Assembly (NCBI GenBank): GCA_016584305.1
Contig: JACEEZ010022682.1
Location: forward strand, 390,001 to 454,000
Source: Chionoecetes opilio
Taxonomy: Eukaryota > Arthropoda > Malacostraca > Decapoda > Majidae
Direction of reading: 5' to 3'
DNA: 64,000 nt
Positions 12,977-57,870 of this stretch are shown in pieces (position 1 is the stretch's first letter; the number at the start of each line of letters is the position of its first letter). The translations under genes and the position numbers were made by a program. Under the pieces are notes generated by a model that saw only the letters and a program-made list of their open reading frames with translations, had not been told where the DNA came from and did not search any database.

Positions 12977-13214
12977 AGCCGTGTTTTTGTCGTCCAAGCA
13001 CCGTCTTGGATTACGAATCCCAATCCAATAACGCTTGCTGAAATGTGTGTTATACTAATTTGTGATATTGTTTGCAATGTTTTGCATTGATTATTATTTC
13101 GGCTCCTACCAAGCTTGTTGTGCTTTTGTCGTAGAAACCAATCTTTTTTCAATTGCGACAAAAAACGGTCTTCGTATCCAAGACGGTGCTTGGACGACAA
13201 AAACACGGCTCAGA
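12977..13214. mobile_element. Short TIR element (GCCGTG family), copy 1
   Basis: Terminal inverted repeats of about 32 bp start GAGCCGTGTTTTTGTCGTCC on both ends. The interior is AT-rich with TTCGGCTCCTACCAAGCTTG. A second copy lies at 17,937-18,168. It has no coding capacity, so it is a MITE-like element. The target duplication could not be fixed. Confidence 0.75.
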
Positions 13215-13332
13215 ACAACTGATCCACGTTAACCACCATGACAAAAGCGCAGCGACTTACGCTACTGCTACACTTAAGACCGTAAATGTCTAAACCTAAA
13301 ACTATATACACTTTCTACACACAATAGTTAAA

Positions 13333-13895
13333 TGGGGCCTTATCCGCCCATGTATGGAGTATGTCTCACATGTTTGGGGAAGATCCACTCATACAGCTCT
13401 CCTAAACAGGGTTGAGTCAAAAGCTTTTCGTCTCATCAACTCCCCTCCTCTGACTGACTGTCTTCAATCTTTAAATCACCGCCGCAGTGTTGCTTCTCTT
13501 GCTCTCTTCTACCGTTATTTTCATGCTCACTGCTCTTCTGAACTTGCTAACTGCATGCCTCCCCCCCTCCCGCGGCCTCGCTGCACAAGACTTTCTACTC
13601 ATTCTCATCCCTATTCTGTCCATCTTCCTAATGCAAGAGTTAATCAGTATCTTTACTCTTTCATCCCTTTCACTGGTAAACTCTGGAACTCTCTTCCTGT
13701 TTCTATTTTTCCACTTTCCTCTGACTTAAATCTTTTCAAAAGAAGAGTAACAAGACACCTCCCGAACTAAATTGGCTCACCCCTCTTTTTTATTTTATTC
13801 TCTTACTGTCTTCTTTATAGGGACTGGCAACTAAGCGGGCTTTGTGTTACCCATTTTTTTTGTGCCCTTGGCCAGTCCTTTGTGATGAAAAAAAA
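13333..13895 (+). mobile_element. Jockey-like LINE, C-terminal ORF and 3' end
   Basis: Open frame 13,354-13,770 is the region downstream of the RT core in jockey-like elements: MEYVSHVWGRSTHTALLNRV, KAFRLINSPPLTDCLQSL, then GKLWNSLPVSIFPLSSDLN and FKRRVTRHL. A similar module is very common in crab genome annotations (recalled, not searched). The 3' UTR runs to GCCCTTGGCCAGTCCTTTGT and an A-rich end at about 13,895. Heavily 5'-truncated: the RT core is absent. Tail remnants of the same family lie at about 7,480, 19,360, 56,940 (minus) and 61,440 (minus). Confidence 0.8.
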
Positions 13896-14059
13896 TAAAA
13901 ATAAAATACAAGAATATGTTTGCCCAAACATAAATAACAACATTAAGTGAATAAAAGAATCCCACCGAGCTAGGCATTTAAGTCGACCAACAGCCGTGGC
14001 CGGGAAATGAACTCGGGCCAAACGAACCACGAGCAAACACCCTAATTACCAATCTTCTT

Positions 14060-15600
14060 TCAACAAGCATTGTCAAAACACTCCCCCAGCCTTGCAAAAA
14101 AAAAAAAAAACTGCTGTTTTTCAACTGGAAGATTCACAACAATACTATGAACGGATCTATCAATAAGTAAATCCATTGGTCCATCATACTTTGACCCAGA
14201 TTGTACAGCTTTATACATCAACGTAACATTTTCCACTTTGTCATCGGAACCCGGTGTCGCATTTACAATTTGGGCTAATTTCCAGTTACCTCTTAGAGCA
14301 TTACTGTCCATGACCAATACTATATCTCCTGGTCTAACATTTCTCCTTTCTGTATGCCACTTGGTTCTGACCACCAGAGTAGGGAAGAAGTCCCTCATCC
14401 ATTTTTTTCCAAAATGTGTTTACTACCTCAATAGCATACTTGAAACTCTTTGAATTACTGCTATTGTCATCAAACACTTCAGTTTCGGCTTTGTTGTTAG
14501 TCCGTCCTAAAGGCCCCCATCCACGGTACGATTGGTCGTACGATCTGATCCGACAGACCTGATCCGATGGATTTCCTACCACCCATTAACGATCCGACCG
14601 CACCTCAAGACCAGTTCAGTTGTTGATAGAAACGGTGGAGAGCGGTTCCCATGATGGGTCTATGCAACGAGGATCGAATCACTTTTGATGGAATCTGATA
14701 CCACAACTGAGGAGCGTAAACATCATCCGCGCTCGCACCAAATTTCATAGAGGCAGTTATTTTCTTAATATATTTCCGGAACACACTTCTCATATTTTTT
14801 TTTTTTTTTTTACTGTTTCAACATTAGCCTCACTGTCGCTCACTGTCCCGCTCCTTGAGTTTCTCTACCAATACTTCATAAGCTGCATTTTTCTTATATT
14901 TATCCATTTACTTTTTACTTTTTATTTCCCACAAACATTCAGTTTCTATATAATTGGATGAATTCTGTCCAAAAGTGCTTGTCATCAAAGAAACAATTCA
15001 TCTTGGTAATCCTCTCGCGACGCTGTCAGTGGCGAAACTGACGGTTGGCCTCACGATCAGCACACTAACGGTGCGATCCGGTCTGAACCGGATGATCTGT
15101 CGGATCTAAAAACCAAACACTGCTTGGTCGCATCCGACCAGCTGTCAGTCGGTCGGACAGACCAAAATCACCCCACTCACGATCCAATCTGGTTGGATCC
15201 AACCAGATCTGTCCGATGGTCGTTCGACCAGATCGCACCGTGGATGGGGGCCTTAATAGCAGATCATTTGGCGACAAGTAAAACCCTAATTTTATATCAG
15301 TACCAGGCTTGATGCCAATCGGCCTCTCATTGATCAGAATCGCTATTTCAAAGAGTACAGTCTGCAATTCTCCATACTTTAGAATACTTTCTCCTATTGA
15401 CATAGCAATTGCCCGCTTAACTAAACGTATAAGAGACTCTGAACATCCATTCTGCCAGGGAGCACCCTTTGTGAACTTCCAGGTCATACCTTCTTTACTA
15501 CCAAATTTAGTCAAATCAGTGAAATTTAGTTTATCTCCTCCCTCTGCCAATTCCTTGTTAGCTTTTACCAACTGGCAACCCCGGTCAGAGTACACAATCC
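14060..15600 (-). mobile_element. BEL/Pao integrase fragment, copy 2, split by a TIR element
   Basis: On the minus strand 15,600-15,254 encodes the integrase core from the second acidic motif (SDRGCQLVKANKEL, APWQNGCSESLIRLVK) to IKPGTDIKLGFYLSPNDLL. After an inserted element (14,511-15,253) the protein resumes at 14,507-14,060 with RTNNKAETEVFDD, WMRDFFPTLVVRTKW-type sequence and RPGDIVLVMDSNALRGNWKL, the C-terminal chromatin-end domain usual for BEL/Pao integrases. A shift separates the frames near 14,400. It is truncated at 15,600 inside the core, where it abuts a gag fragment in the opposite orientation. Not functional. Confidence 0.8.
14511..15253. mobile_element. 743-bp TIR element inserted in BEL integrase, TAA duplication
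   Basis: Begins AGGCCCCCATCCACGGT and ends ACCGTGGATGGGGGCCT, flanked by TAA on both sides (14,508-14,510 and 15,254-15,256). Subterminal sequence on both ends is rich in GATCCGAC/GGTCGGAT repeats. A 3-bp TAA duplication is what PIF/Harbinger-type elements make (TWA), so a non-autonomous Harbinger-like element is the best guess. No transposase is encoded. It splits the BEL integrase between SPNDLL and RTNNK, so it is younger than that fragment. Confidence 0.8.
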
Positions 15601-15607
15601 AACAACA

Positions 15608-16400
15608 ATGCCTGATACGGAAGAGGGCAAAGCGGGCTCCGGACGGGGCAACTCAACGGGACAGGACACAGATGGGAAGAACATCCCGTCATTGAAGAAG
15701 CAACGAGGAGTTATCAAAGGGAGGTTCACCACCAAAGTAAGAATTTTTAACGACCTCCAGCTTCAAAATAGTCCAACTGAAGTTTTAGATGGTATTTTTT
15801 GTGAGATTTGTGATTTGTTTGAGAAAGTAGAGAACACAAACGAGCAGATACTCAAGGTGGCGGATAAAGATTCACAAAGTGAACATTTGGAATACACTGG
15901 TGACTTGCAAAAAGTGAAGTGTGACATTCAGTGTAAATTATTTAATTTTAAGAGTAACCAGAAACATGGGCCGAGTAATGATAATTGTAATGTCTTGATT
16001 AAGAGAGTAGAACCTCCCATATTCAACGGCGATGCACGGGAATTCCCTACTTTTGTGAAGGATTACACGAGGCTGGTGATAGCTCGTCATGGCAAAGACC
16101 CTTTCATACTTAGGCAATCCTTACAAGGGCGAGCTAGAGAAGCTATAGGCAGATTAGATGAATTTGACCAAATGTGGGACAGACTGACTGAAAGGTTCGG
16201 CTCCTCAGCAAAGATAGTTGATGCAGTGCTTGGTGAAATGTGTGCCCTTAAACCAGTGCCAGTGGGAAACAAGGCAAAATTACTTCATATGATTAATGTA
16301 GTTGAACAAGCATGGTTGGACCTGAAAAACTTGGTAAGGTAAATGAAATTGCAAATGCTCATACTTAGTAATGACCAAATTGACTCTTTCAATAGTTTCA
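15608..16400 (+). mobile_element. BEL/Pao gag fragment
   Basis: Open frame 15,608-16,342 encodes 244 residues with the gag-type segment PPIFNGDAREFPTFVKDY, LVIARHGKDPFILRQSL, and GRLDEFDQMWDRLTERFG followed by KIVDAVLGEM, a layout typical of BEL/Pao gag N-terminal domains. The N-terminus is charged and preceded by a possible start at 15,608. At about 16,333 one base seems lost (LKNLVR-stop instead of LKNLGKVNEIANAH), so the frame is broken. It lies head-to-head with the integrase fragment on its left. Confidence 0.75.
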
Positions 16401-16543
16401 GTGCATCGCCGTTGAATATGGGAGGTTATATTCTCTTAATCAAGACATTACAATTATCATTACTCGGGCCATGTTTCTGGTTACTCTTAAAATTCAATAA
16501 TTTATTACTTCCCAATAGCAATCATTAATAATATAATATAACA

Positions 16544-16745
16544 TAATATTGGTCAAGGACAGTAATTCTCTAAGAGGTAGCTGGAAATTAGCCCAAATTG
16601 TAAATGCGACACCAGGTTCCGATGACAAAGTGAGAAATGTTACGTTGATGTATGCGAGACAGTCCAACTGTGGTGGTGGTCACGCAGGATGCACGGAAAT
16701 TCATCTATTCTTATTGTTTTTACACCTAACGCTCCTGTCGTAGTT
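16544..16745 (+). mobile_element. BEL/Pao integrase C-terminal fragment
   Basis: Reads VKDSNSLRGSWKLAQIVNAT and PGSDDKVRNVTLMY in plus orientation, matching 14,280-14,200 of the minus-strand copy. Same orientation as the adjacent gag piece, so gag and this fragment may be the two ends of one internally deleted copy. Confidence 0.7.
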
Positions 16746-16994
16746 CAACAGTAATTATATTAATTAAGTAATTTATATTATCAAATAAATGTATTCCATC
16801 AAGACCTATGTAACTATGTAGTGACTATGCTCTGATTAACTTACGGTGGCTAACTTTGGGTGGGCAGGCTAAGAATACTGCTTTATCATACTGTACCTGT
16901 GATTATACTTGTCTAGGAACTTTTCTGCACGATGCTAAAAGGTCTCACTGTATTCATGGTAGCTTCGGAACATCCAAAGGTCGTCACAACACCG

Positions 16995-17311
16995 CAGTGC
17001 ATTTTTTAACATCACAACTGGGCGATCAAAATGTCTCTCAGTGATGGAAAACTGTCGTCCAGTAAAAACTATTTTAAGCTACTGGGCGACAAGATATTTG
17101 TTCATAAAATCCTTCCTGGATACAATGGTTCATCTTATCTGAGTGTGTTAGATCCAGAAGTGCATTCTTATTACTGCATATGATCTTTATTTATACACAA
17201 CATACTAAAGGGTGAAGTTGATGTATCCAAAACTATTTTAACAAGTAGGCCTTTACCTATCTGGATATCCTAAGAATGTCGCCCAGTAAGATTTGCTTAA
17301 AAAATGCACTG
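16995..17311. mobile_element. hAT-type MITE, 317 bp
   Basis: Terminal inverted repeats CAGTGCATTTTTTAA are identical over 15 bp, with a looser shared ACTGGGCGA inside. Perfect 8-bp duplication CAACACCG flanks it (16,987-16,994 and 17,312-17,319). CAGTG ends plus an 8-bp duplication are hAT hallmarks. No coding capacity. Confidence 0.88.
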
Positions 17312-17319
17312 CAACACCG

Positions 17320-17936
17320 TCAACACAGCACACATACGGATAAAATACTCGAATTGTCCTCACGCGGCCCTCCTCTCTCAAGGCCACAGCCACACTGACG
17401 CCGCGCATGCGCAGAGTCGCAGACGTGGAAATTTACTTGATTTCTTTCTTATTTCTGTAATTTGATATTTTCTTCATTGTTGAAAATTGAAATTCATATT
17501 AGAAAATTATTCTCGATAGAAAACAGGATATATACCAGACTTTGTCGATTGCAGTTTAGGTAAAAAGTTTGAATGTTGTATCGATAATTCTTACCATGTA
17601 TTGTAATATTTGCGATGGTCATTTTATTGGCCTTTTTATTTATCTCATAGGTATATTTTTAGGCATTAGCAGATTATTAGATTAAAAACATTGAAATTAG
17701 ACGTATTTGACCATTAGTAGAGAGATTTTCCTTATGAAGAAGATATAACCACATTATTTACGGATATAATTTTCCTTAAGAACACCTAGGTACCTATATA
17801 GGCCTATCATACAGTTATAAACGTTTGTGACGTGTATAACTCTGTGAGGCCTACACATGAATGGAAAAAAAACACAAATACAGCTACATACACATGAATA
17901 GAAAAACACACAAAATACAGCTCAGTGACTTATTAT
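17320..17936. other. Non-coding stretch, nothing recognised
   Basis: AT-rich DNA without protein-like frames. A short GC patch with GCGCATGCGCAG lies at about 17,400. Confidence 0.5.
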
Positions 17937-18168
17937 AGCCGTGTTTTTGTCGTCCAAGCACCGTCTTGGATTACGAAGACCACTCCAATAACACTTGCTG
18001 AAATGTGTGTTATACTGCTTTGTGATATTGTTTGCAACGTTTTGGACTGATTATTATTTCGGCCCCTACCAAGCTTGTGTTTTTGTCGCAGAAACCAATC
18101 CGTTTTCAATTGCGAGAAAAAACGGTCTTCGTACCAAGACGATGCTTGGACGACAAAAACACGGCTCA
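17937..18168. mobile_element. Short TIR element (GCCGTG family), copy 2
   Basis: Same family as 12,977-13,214. Ends are AGCCGTGTTTTTGTCGTCCA and its inverse; the interior is shared (TTTCGGCCCCTACCAAGC). Confidence 0.75.
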
Positions 18169-18507
18169 TATTATGAAGACCAGAGAGTGTGGTGCATGCA
18201 ATAACAGGTAGCCTATTACAAATATTATTTACCGCGTTATTAAAGGTTGCAGCCTCGTTATTATTAAACCTGTTTGATTAAGTTTTCACATAATCATTAT
18301 GGCCTTCCAGACTGTTCCTCTCAAATCTCGACATTACTCATTAAGGGTCCCGTATTTTCTCTTCTTTCCGGTGTGTTCACGTGATTTAGTACAAAATAAT
18401 ATAATAGTCTACAGTCTACTTTGCAACGATGAAAGTCAGCCTATCATATAATTCACCTTGCAACAATTCCACACTACGACCTTGTAACTACTTTGTACGT
18501 GTGTAGA

Positions 18508-18636
<129 letters not shown>

Positions 18637-18639
18637 ACT

Positions 18640-19536
18640 CCTTTTCTCCCTTATTTGCACTTCCATACACACTATTGATATTTCCCGTTCGTACATGGTC
18701 GGATAAAAGTTACCTCACCGTCAACGAAAGGCCAAGAATTTGATTGATACTTTTTGCGCCTACGTATCCGTGTCTGTGTTACTTTCAGGGGCAAGAAACC
18801 GTCCTTGGGGTGTGCGCTACGTGGTAATGGGCTTTGGAATGTCACTGGGGGGGGGGGGGAGAAGTAGATGGAAGGAGAGGAGAGATATATTGAGGGAGGA
18901 CGAGGAGGTGGAAGAGGTAGTAAATATGGGATGAAAGGTCGGAATAGAGAGAGGAGGAGGAGGAAAAGAGAGAGGAAGATAGATATGGGATGAAAGGTCG
19001 GAAATAAAAGCCATAGAAGGATGGATAGAGAGCTAACTTCTGTCTAACTTACGTCATCTTTCTAAATCGCCTTATGAAGGAAAGCAAACTTGAGGATTGA
19101 GGATCGTAAGCTGAACTGTGATTTTCCATGGCATTCTTTTTTTTTCCTCTTTAAGCAATGAGATTAAAACAAATGTATTTATTTTTACGGTGAGCAGGAC
19201 TGATTGTGAACACCGGGCTATCACCATCTCCCTCAGGTATCCCATTTATAAGGAAAATTGTACATAAGGAGGGAAAAACTAGAATGAACATATACATAAA
19301 ACTCTAAAATGGAATAATTTAGCGGCTAGCAAGACGTGGTTTTTTTCTCCTTTTTTTTTTTTGTCTTTGGTCAGTCCTTCATGATGTAAAAAAACAAGAA
19401 GAAAAAACATGATGTAAAAAGAAAAGATAAATAAAAACCACAGTGGGAGTGTCAGGTGGTCAAGTCTGTCTCGCCACTTGACTCCAGCCTCCAGGAAGTG
19501 TTTACAATCCCTCACTCTCATGTCTCCTTCCCCCAG
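18640..19536. other. Region upstream of the first recognised FAS1-like exon
   Basis: Contains a G-run (18,848-18,859), a GGA-rich stretch (18,870-19,000, with GATATGGGATGAAAGGTCGG twice) and a jockey-type tail remnant at 19,355-19,395. The initiator exon and promoter of the downstream gene were not recognised; they may lie here or further left. Confidence 0.4.
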
Positions 19537-30766
<11,230 letters not shown>

Positions 30767-31600
30767 AGCAGCACCTACATCGCCCTTAACAGTCCTTCGG
30801 GAAGCTGAAGGTGCCCTCGCCATCACCGCCACCGCCAACGTTCTTCTAGTCACGTGATTCTTGTGGGAGGTGAAGCTGCTGGTGAAGTCATCAACCCAGG
30901 ACACACGGAGCGCAGTAATTGTCTCCCTCATCCACCCTGCCCTTTGTCAACCAATATTATGTCCAATTACAAGACCATTTCTGGACACCTGCGTCTGAGT
31001 TTCTTCATTTATAGTGTCCAGAACATTTCCTTGCTTAGCCCTTACCAGTAGGGAATGTCTAGGAGTCACATCCGTGCGGTAGTCAGGCAAAGGACGCCTG
31101 ACAAAGGTGACGGTGGGAGGAGGCAGCAGCAATACACTTCCCATAAGTTTCGGAACGTTTGGGCGATTTATTATGACATGCAAACATCATGGCGATCAAA
31201 ACTAACTGAACCAAGAATCTAATAACTCTTTCTTACCTTGTGTTTTTTCCTGAAGTAGAGTAAAGCCACCTTAATTAACACTGTGCACGCTATACTAAAG
31301 GGGATGCTAAAGGTGCTACAGGTGTTACAGGGTATCAATGCCGTAAGGGTATACAGGAAATATATGTACTTACATGAGGGTGCTTGGCTCGTCCTGTCCT
31401 TGGTTGAGGTTCCTGGGACTCCCGCTTGCTTGCACGGGCGTTGGTCGAGCTCGCTATTGTCTCACTGACGCTTTTGTGAGGGTGTTTTGTTTGCTCCTAA
31501 TGATTATGAATGACTCTATGTTTGTTTGTGTGTGTTTGTGGATGAGCGTATGAGTATTAAAGGAGCATTGTGCTGTGCCTTGAAACCGATAATAAATACG
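30767..31600 (+). other. Probable 3' UTR of FAS1-like gene with AATAAA at 31,591-31,596
   Basis: Non-coding after the stop. An AATAAA hexamer at 31,591-31,596 could end the transcript at about 31,615. A terminal intron cannot be excluded. Confidence 0.4.
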
Positions 31601-32520
31601 AACGATTACATGATGTATTATTTGTATTCAATCACTTATATTCCCTGAACCAGTGAACAAGTGTTGTGGTGAGGTGACTCCTGCTGCTTCGAGACTCAGA
31701 ACACAAAGGCTACATAGTACGAATACCTTGATTATAATACCTTTCAGACCAATGCACGGATACAATTACCTTCACCGCTGTTTATAAGTCAATTATCGGC
31801 CCAATTTACGACCAATTGTGTTGTCAATAGCCATAACATCCAAAGCCTTTCCATCTTTCTCCGAGACCTGGACGAATGAAACCCTGAAGCACCCTTGTGA
31901 GACTCGAGATCGCCCAACACCTCCGTCAGTTCATCAGATCGTCTCCTAGTTATGTGTCTTAATTGTAGTTTGAGGGTTCACATTCTTCTGTTACTTCGTT
32001 GTCCTAACCAGCGTCACAAAGTTATCATAGGGATATAAGGATGTGGTCTGATGCTGCCCGTTCAACCAATCAAGTGTCGTCTGGACCTTGATTGATTGAT
32101 TGTAATACCAAAAAAGGGGGAAATTTGTTTAGACCTTAAGAGTGTACGGGAGAAAAGAACAAGGCATGGTGATAACCCGATGTTTTACGTGGTCATGAGT
32201 CGTTTCCAGGTGGTCAAAACTAATGACTAACTATATACACCTGTAGCTATACAGAGCCATGCATAAGACCTAAAAAGGGATTGATTGATTTAATGCCAAA
32301 AAAGATGGAAATATGCCAGAAGATCTATAAAGGAGCAATAAAGCACACCGGTAACTATATTACATCCTTTATTACCAAGTCTTGATCCACGAGGGAAAAT
32401 ATAACTTTACTGAGAACAAATATTCACAACACTGTAAAAAAGGAGCTTAAAAGAGAAGTAGTAGAGAGACCCTGCTATGAGAGATGTGAGAGAGTCGACT
32501 GAATCCTCGGTCTGAGTGTG
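31600..32520. other. Intergenic, nothing recognised
   Basis: No protein-like frame. TGATTGATTG repeats occur twice (about 32,090 and 32,280) in similar contexts ending CCAAAAAAG, a diverged short duplication. Confidence 0.4.
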
Positions 32521-32526
32521 TGTGTG

Positions 32527-32800
32527 GTGCAGGCGGTGTGGTGGAAGGGAGAGAGGTGAGAGGAGGGATGGAGGGAGGGAGAGAGGGAAGGGATGGAGGA
32601 ATGGAGAGAGGGAGAGAAGAATGGAGGAATGGAGGGAGAGAGGGAGAGAGAGAGGGAGGGAAAGAGAGAGGGATGGAGGAATAGATGGGGAAAAGGAGGG
32701 ATGGAGGGAGAGAGGAAGGAAGAGAGGGAGGTGAGAGGGCGAGGAGGGATGGAGGAATGGAGGGAGAGAGGGAAGGAGAGAGGGAGGGAAAGAGGGAGCC
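32527..32800. repeat. GGGA/GAGA minisatellite
   Basis: Degenerate purine tract of GGAGGGAGAGAGG-type units. Confidence 0.85.
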
Positions 32801-32865
32801 TGTCTGTGGTTATACTGTACAGGAGTTATAAATTGATCTTTGTTGAGAATCATTGTACAGATGAT

Positions 32866-32877
<12 letters not shown>

Positions 32878-32917
<40 letters not shown>

Positions 32918-33040
32918 CGATAATAATTATAATGATAATAAACATTTCGATGACAAAACTTTATCACCCTGTGCAGTTGTCTTCTCGTTGTGCTGAAACA
33001 TGCCACCAGGGGCATGCCGGGGGGTGGGGGGGGGGCGGAC

Positions 33041-33107
<67 letters not shown>

Positions 33108-33175
33108 TAAGAGAGATAGATAGAGAGAGAGAGAGGGAGAGAGTAAGAGAGAGATAGAGAGAGAGAGAGAGACAG
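32878..33175. repeat. (AAT)n and (GA)n microsatellites
   Basis: AAT tract 32,878-32,916. A G-run near 33,020-33,036 is followed by GA tracts to 33,175. Confidence 0.9.
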
Positions 33176-34486
<1,311 letters not shown>

Positions 34487-34779
34487 AGAACAAGTGCCAT
34501 AATATCATCAATAATAGCAATCAGAAAATAGGAATGAGATAGAAATGATGATTATATAAAAAATGCAAACTATAATTAAGAATATGAAGAATACAGACAA
34601 CAGAAGTAGAGAAAAATAAACATAAACATAATAATATGTATACAATAAAACTTACTTGTCAGGAGTCCTTCGTGATATACTGGGAAGAAAAGTATATAAT
34701 TGTTATCATGTTTACTTATTGACTAAGAATTGTGTTAAGTATCTAAGCACCTATCACTTGCCGAAACATGTATAAACAC

Positions 34780-34927
<148 letters not shown>

Positions 34928-35158
34928 ATTATGCCCCTCTTTCACTCACATATCATCCTTGAGGTATTCTGAATAGCTAATTGATCATAAACTTATCTTA
35001 TACCATTAGTCGTGCCACAGTAGCCACACAGAGTTATATAATAGCTAAATACCACACACCATAGCCTAACCACAACACTTACCAACCCCTGTATCAGCCA
35101 CATTCCCAGCCACATCACAGATCCACCACCACCACATCCTTGCTCACCTCATAGCAGA

Positions 35159-54457
<19,299 letters not shown>

Positions 54458-54863
54458 CTGAAGAAGGGATTGGGTGGTTATGGGAGGCTATGATGAGTTT
54501 AATAGGAAGGTGAAGATAGGTGTAAAGGGAGTATAGAAAAAAATGGTACTGGAATTAATGACACTGGAAAAAATATAATATTCTTCAGGCTAAGAATAAA
54601 TGCCACATCTCGAAAAATTATTGAAATATTTGTTTACTTTAACTAACCTAACCTAACCTAGACTAGTAATCGACACTATAAGATGCCATTACTTTTATAT
54701 GCCATTTGTTCCTACTCCAAACATTGTGAATTTTTTCCGGTGACATTTTTTTCATGTGCCATTTTTTTCTATACCATTTTTTTCCAGTGTCAATATTTCC
54801 TATGCCATTAATTCCTGTGCCATTATCTTACCATTATTATTAAGAGTATTATTAAGAGTATTA

Positions 54864-55077
54864 TTAACCCCTTGAGACCCAGAACATAATTTCCATTGTA
54901 ATTTGGGTACCATTAGACGATTTTTAGTGACTATAAGCAATATTTTATAAATATGACCTATTTAGTATCCTTGTTCACTAGCTAATTTGGTATATTAAGT
55001 GACTTTTCTTAATTTCATGGCCAACAACAGACAATCTTTTACAGCCAAGGCAAGATATCTGGGCGTGAAGGGGTTAA
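54864..55077. mobile_element. TTAA-flanked MITE (piggyBac-like)
   Basis: TIRs CCCCTTGAGACCCAGA and, inverted, CCCCTTCACGCCCAGA are both bounded by TTAA (54,864-54,867 and 55,074-55,077). TTAA targets are typical of piggyBac-type elements. A related right end (TCTGGGCATGAAGGGGTTAA) lies at 40,306-40,325. Confidence 0.7.
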
Positions 55078-55341
55078 GAGTATTATCGCTACCATTTTTT
55101 TCCTACATTCGGGTATAGAGTATTAGGTTATCAAGTCCATTGTGTGTGTGGGGTGAGTGTGTGGTGCATGCTGGGAACACACTGGGCTGCACACTATGCT
55201 CTCACAGGCCCAGAAATTGCGTGAAAGGCCTGCCAGTGTATTCTTACCACAGAGGCAGCAAATGTGTTGTTTTCATTATGGGTAGACGAGTGTATAATGG
55301 TAACAGATGGAGATATTTTTTATGAGGTGTATTTTGGTGTT

Positions 55342-55880
<539 letters not shown>

Positions 55881-56409
55881 CTCTTCCTAAATGGTAAGTA
55901 ACAACTCTCTTTTCTTGTATTGTAATCCTTATATTCAACACATTTTCGCAAGGAGATTTTTAGTTTCCTCGGTTTATTTGCAGTTTTTTTTCAACTGTTT
56001 ATATTTCTTCCCTAATCTTATAACGTTATTTCAGGCCATTTCTAAGTTTCCTCGAATTATATTTTGCTTTGTTTTCAAACTGTTTATTCTCCCATGGGTT
56101 TTTTTCGTACCAACACATCCTCGTGAGTTGTTTTGTTATTGTCATCAAAGTTCAGTATATACGAGACACCCCTTCAGAAGTATAGTTTTTTGTTATTGGG
56201 TAGGCTATTTGTTATTATATTTGTTGTTATTCGTTGATGAGGAGGGATGGAGTGGGTCGTTATTATTATTATTGTTATTGTTGCCATCAAGCTTCAGTTT
56301 ATAAGAGTTACATTACGAAGATAATTTTGCTTCTATTCATAAAGGTAAATTTGACAACTCTTCTTATTAGACAAGACCATTAAAAAAATAGTTACGGATA
56401 TACGTCTAA

Positions 56410-56697
56410 AGGCCGGTTCCCACTAGCCCGCTTCTACGGCCGCCGTTGCCGTACACCGCCCAACAATGACGTCACCATCATCACCGCTTTAGTGGTAATT
56501 ATGGTAACTGGGCACAGTTTGCACCTCCGCTCGAGCAGACACCGCCGAGCGGGAGAGATGACTTGATTTTAACTTTGTACGGCAGCCGTACAGCGGTACG
56601 GCGGTGAGATCGACTTTTTTGTGACGTCATTGTGAAGTCATTGTTGTTTATTGTTGTTGTACGGCGGCCGTACAAGCGGGCTAGTGGGAACCGGCCT
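56410..56697. mobile_element. 288-bp TIR element, TAA duplication
   Basis: Ends AGGCCGGTTCCCACTAGCCC and GGGCTAGTGGGAACCGGCCT, flanked by TAA (56,407-56,409 and 56,698-56,700). Harbinger-like by target, and its AGGCC start recalls the 14,511-15,253 element. GC-rich, with several CGGCCGT palindromes. Confidence 0.82.
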
Positions 56698-56934
56698 TAA
56701 TAAGAAAAGGTTTTAGATTTTCCTACATGAGTGAAAATCAACTCTTTGGAAGTATGTAAAGTTTTTTTTGTTATTGGGAGGCTATTAATTATTATATTTG
56801 TTGTTGTTGTTGTTATTTGTTGATAGGGAGGAAGGGAGTGGATGGTATAATGAATCAGCTAATGGTTATTTAATGGGTATTGTCATGATCTTTCTGACAT
56901 CATTTTAATTGTATTTTCTTTTACATCATGAGTG

Positions 56935-57010
56935 ACTGGCCAAATGCAAAAAAAATAATAAAGAACAAATATCCTGCTATTGCCAAAACTTATAGTATAG
57001 CAGACAGTAA
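56935..57010 (-). mobile_element. Jockey-like LINE 3' tail remnant
   Basis: TTTACATCATGAGTGACTGG followed by CCAAATGCAAAAAAAATAAT is the diverged inverse of the 13.8-kb tail. Confidence 0.55.
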
Positions 57011-57208
57011 GAGATTGTAGAAAGGGGGCTGCTACAACTACTTTATTTTATCAAGTTCATCTTTATCTAAAAAAACTATTTGTCTGGCACATTTTCCCCT
57101 TTTTTGGCATTAAATCAATCTAAAAAACAAAAAAATGAAGGTTTTGTTTAGAGGAAAAATGATGATGTAACAAAAAAGTATCTATATTTTGTATATTCAC
57201 ATGTCAAT

Positions 57209-57645
<437 letters not shown>

Positions 57646-57870
57646 TACGTACACAACACCTATTTAACATGAGTCTGACGTGCGGTGAGGTGATGAGTGG
57701 GTAAATAAACATCTCATCACCTCCACCTCTTGAAATAATGCATAGTTGTCCCTAAGAGTTACATTACCAAGATCATTTTGGTTCTCACTCATGAAGGGAA
57801 ATTAGACTACTTTAATAGACAAGACCACTATTAAAAAGGCATCAAATACACATATGCAAAGAAAAAAAAA

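Noticed and set aside
15065..15595. 176-residue minus frame as a single gene
   Set aside because: Its C-terminal part after SPNDLL is inside the inserted TIR element; it is a chimera of integrase and insert.
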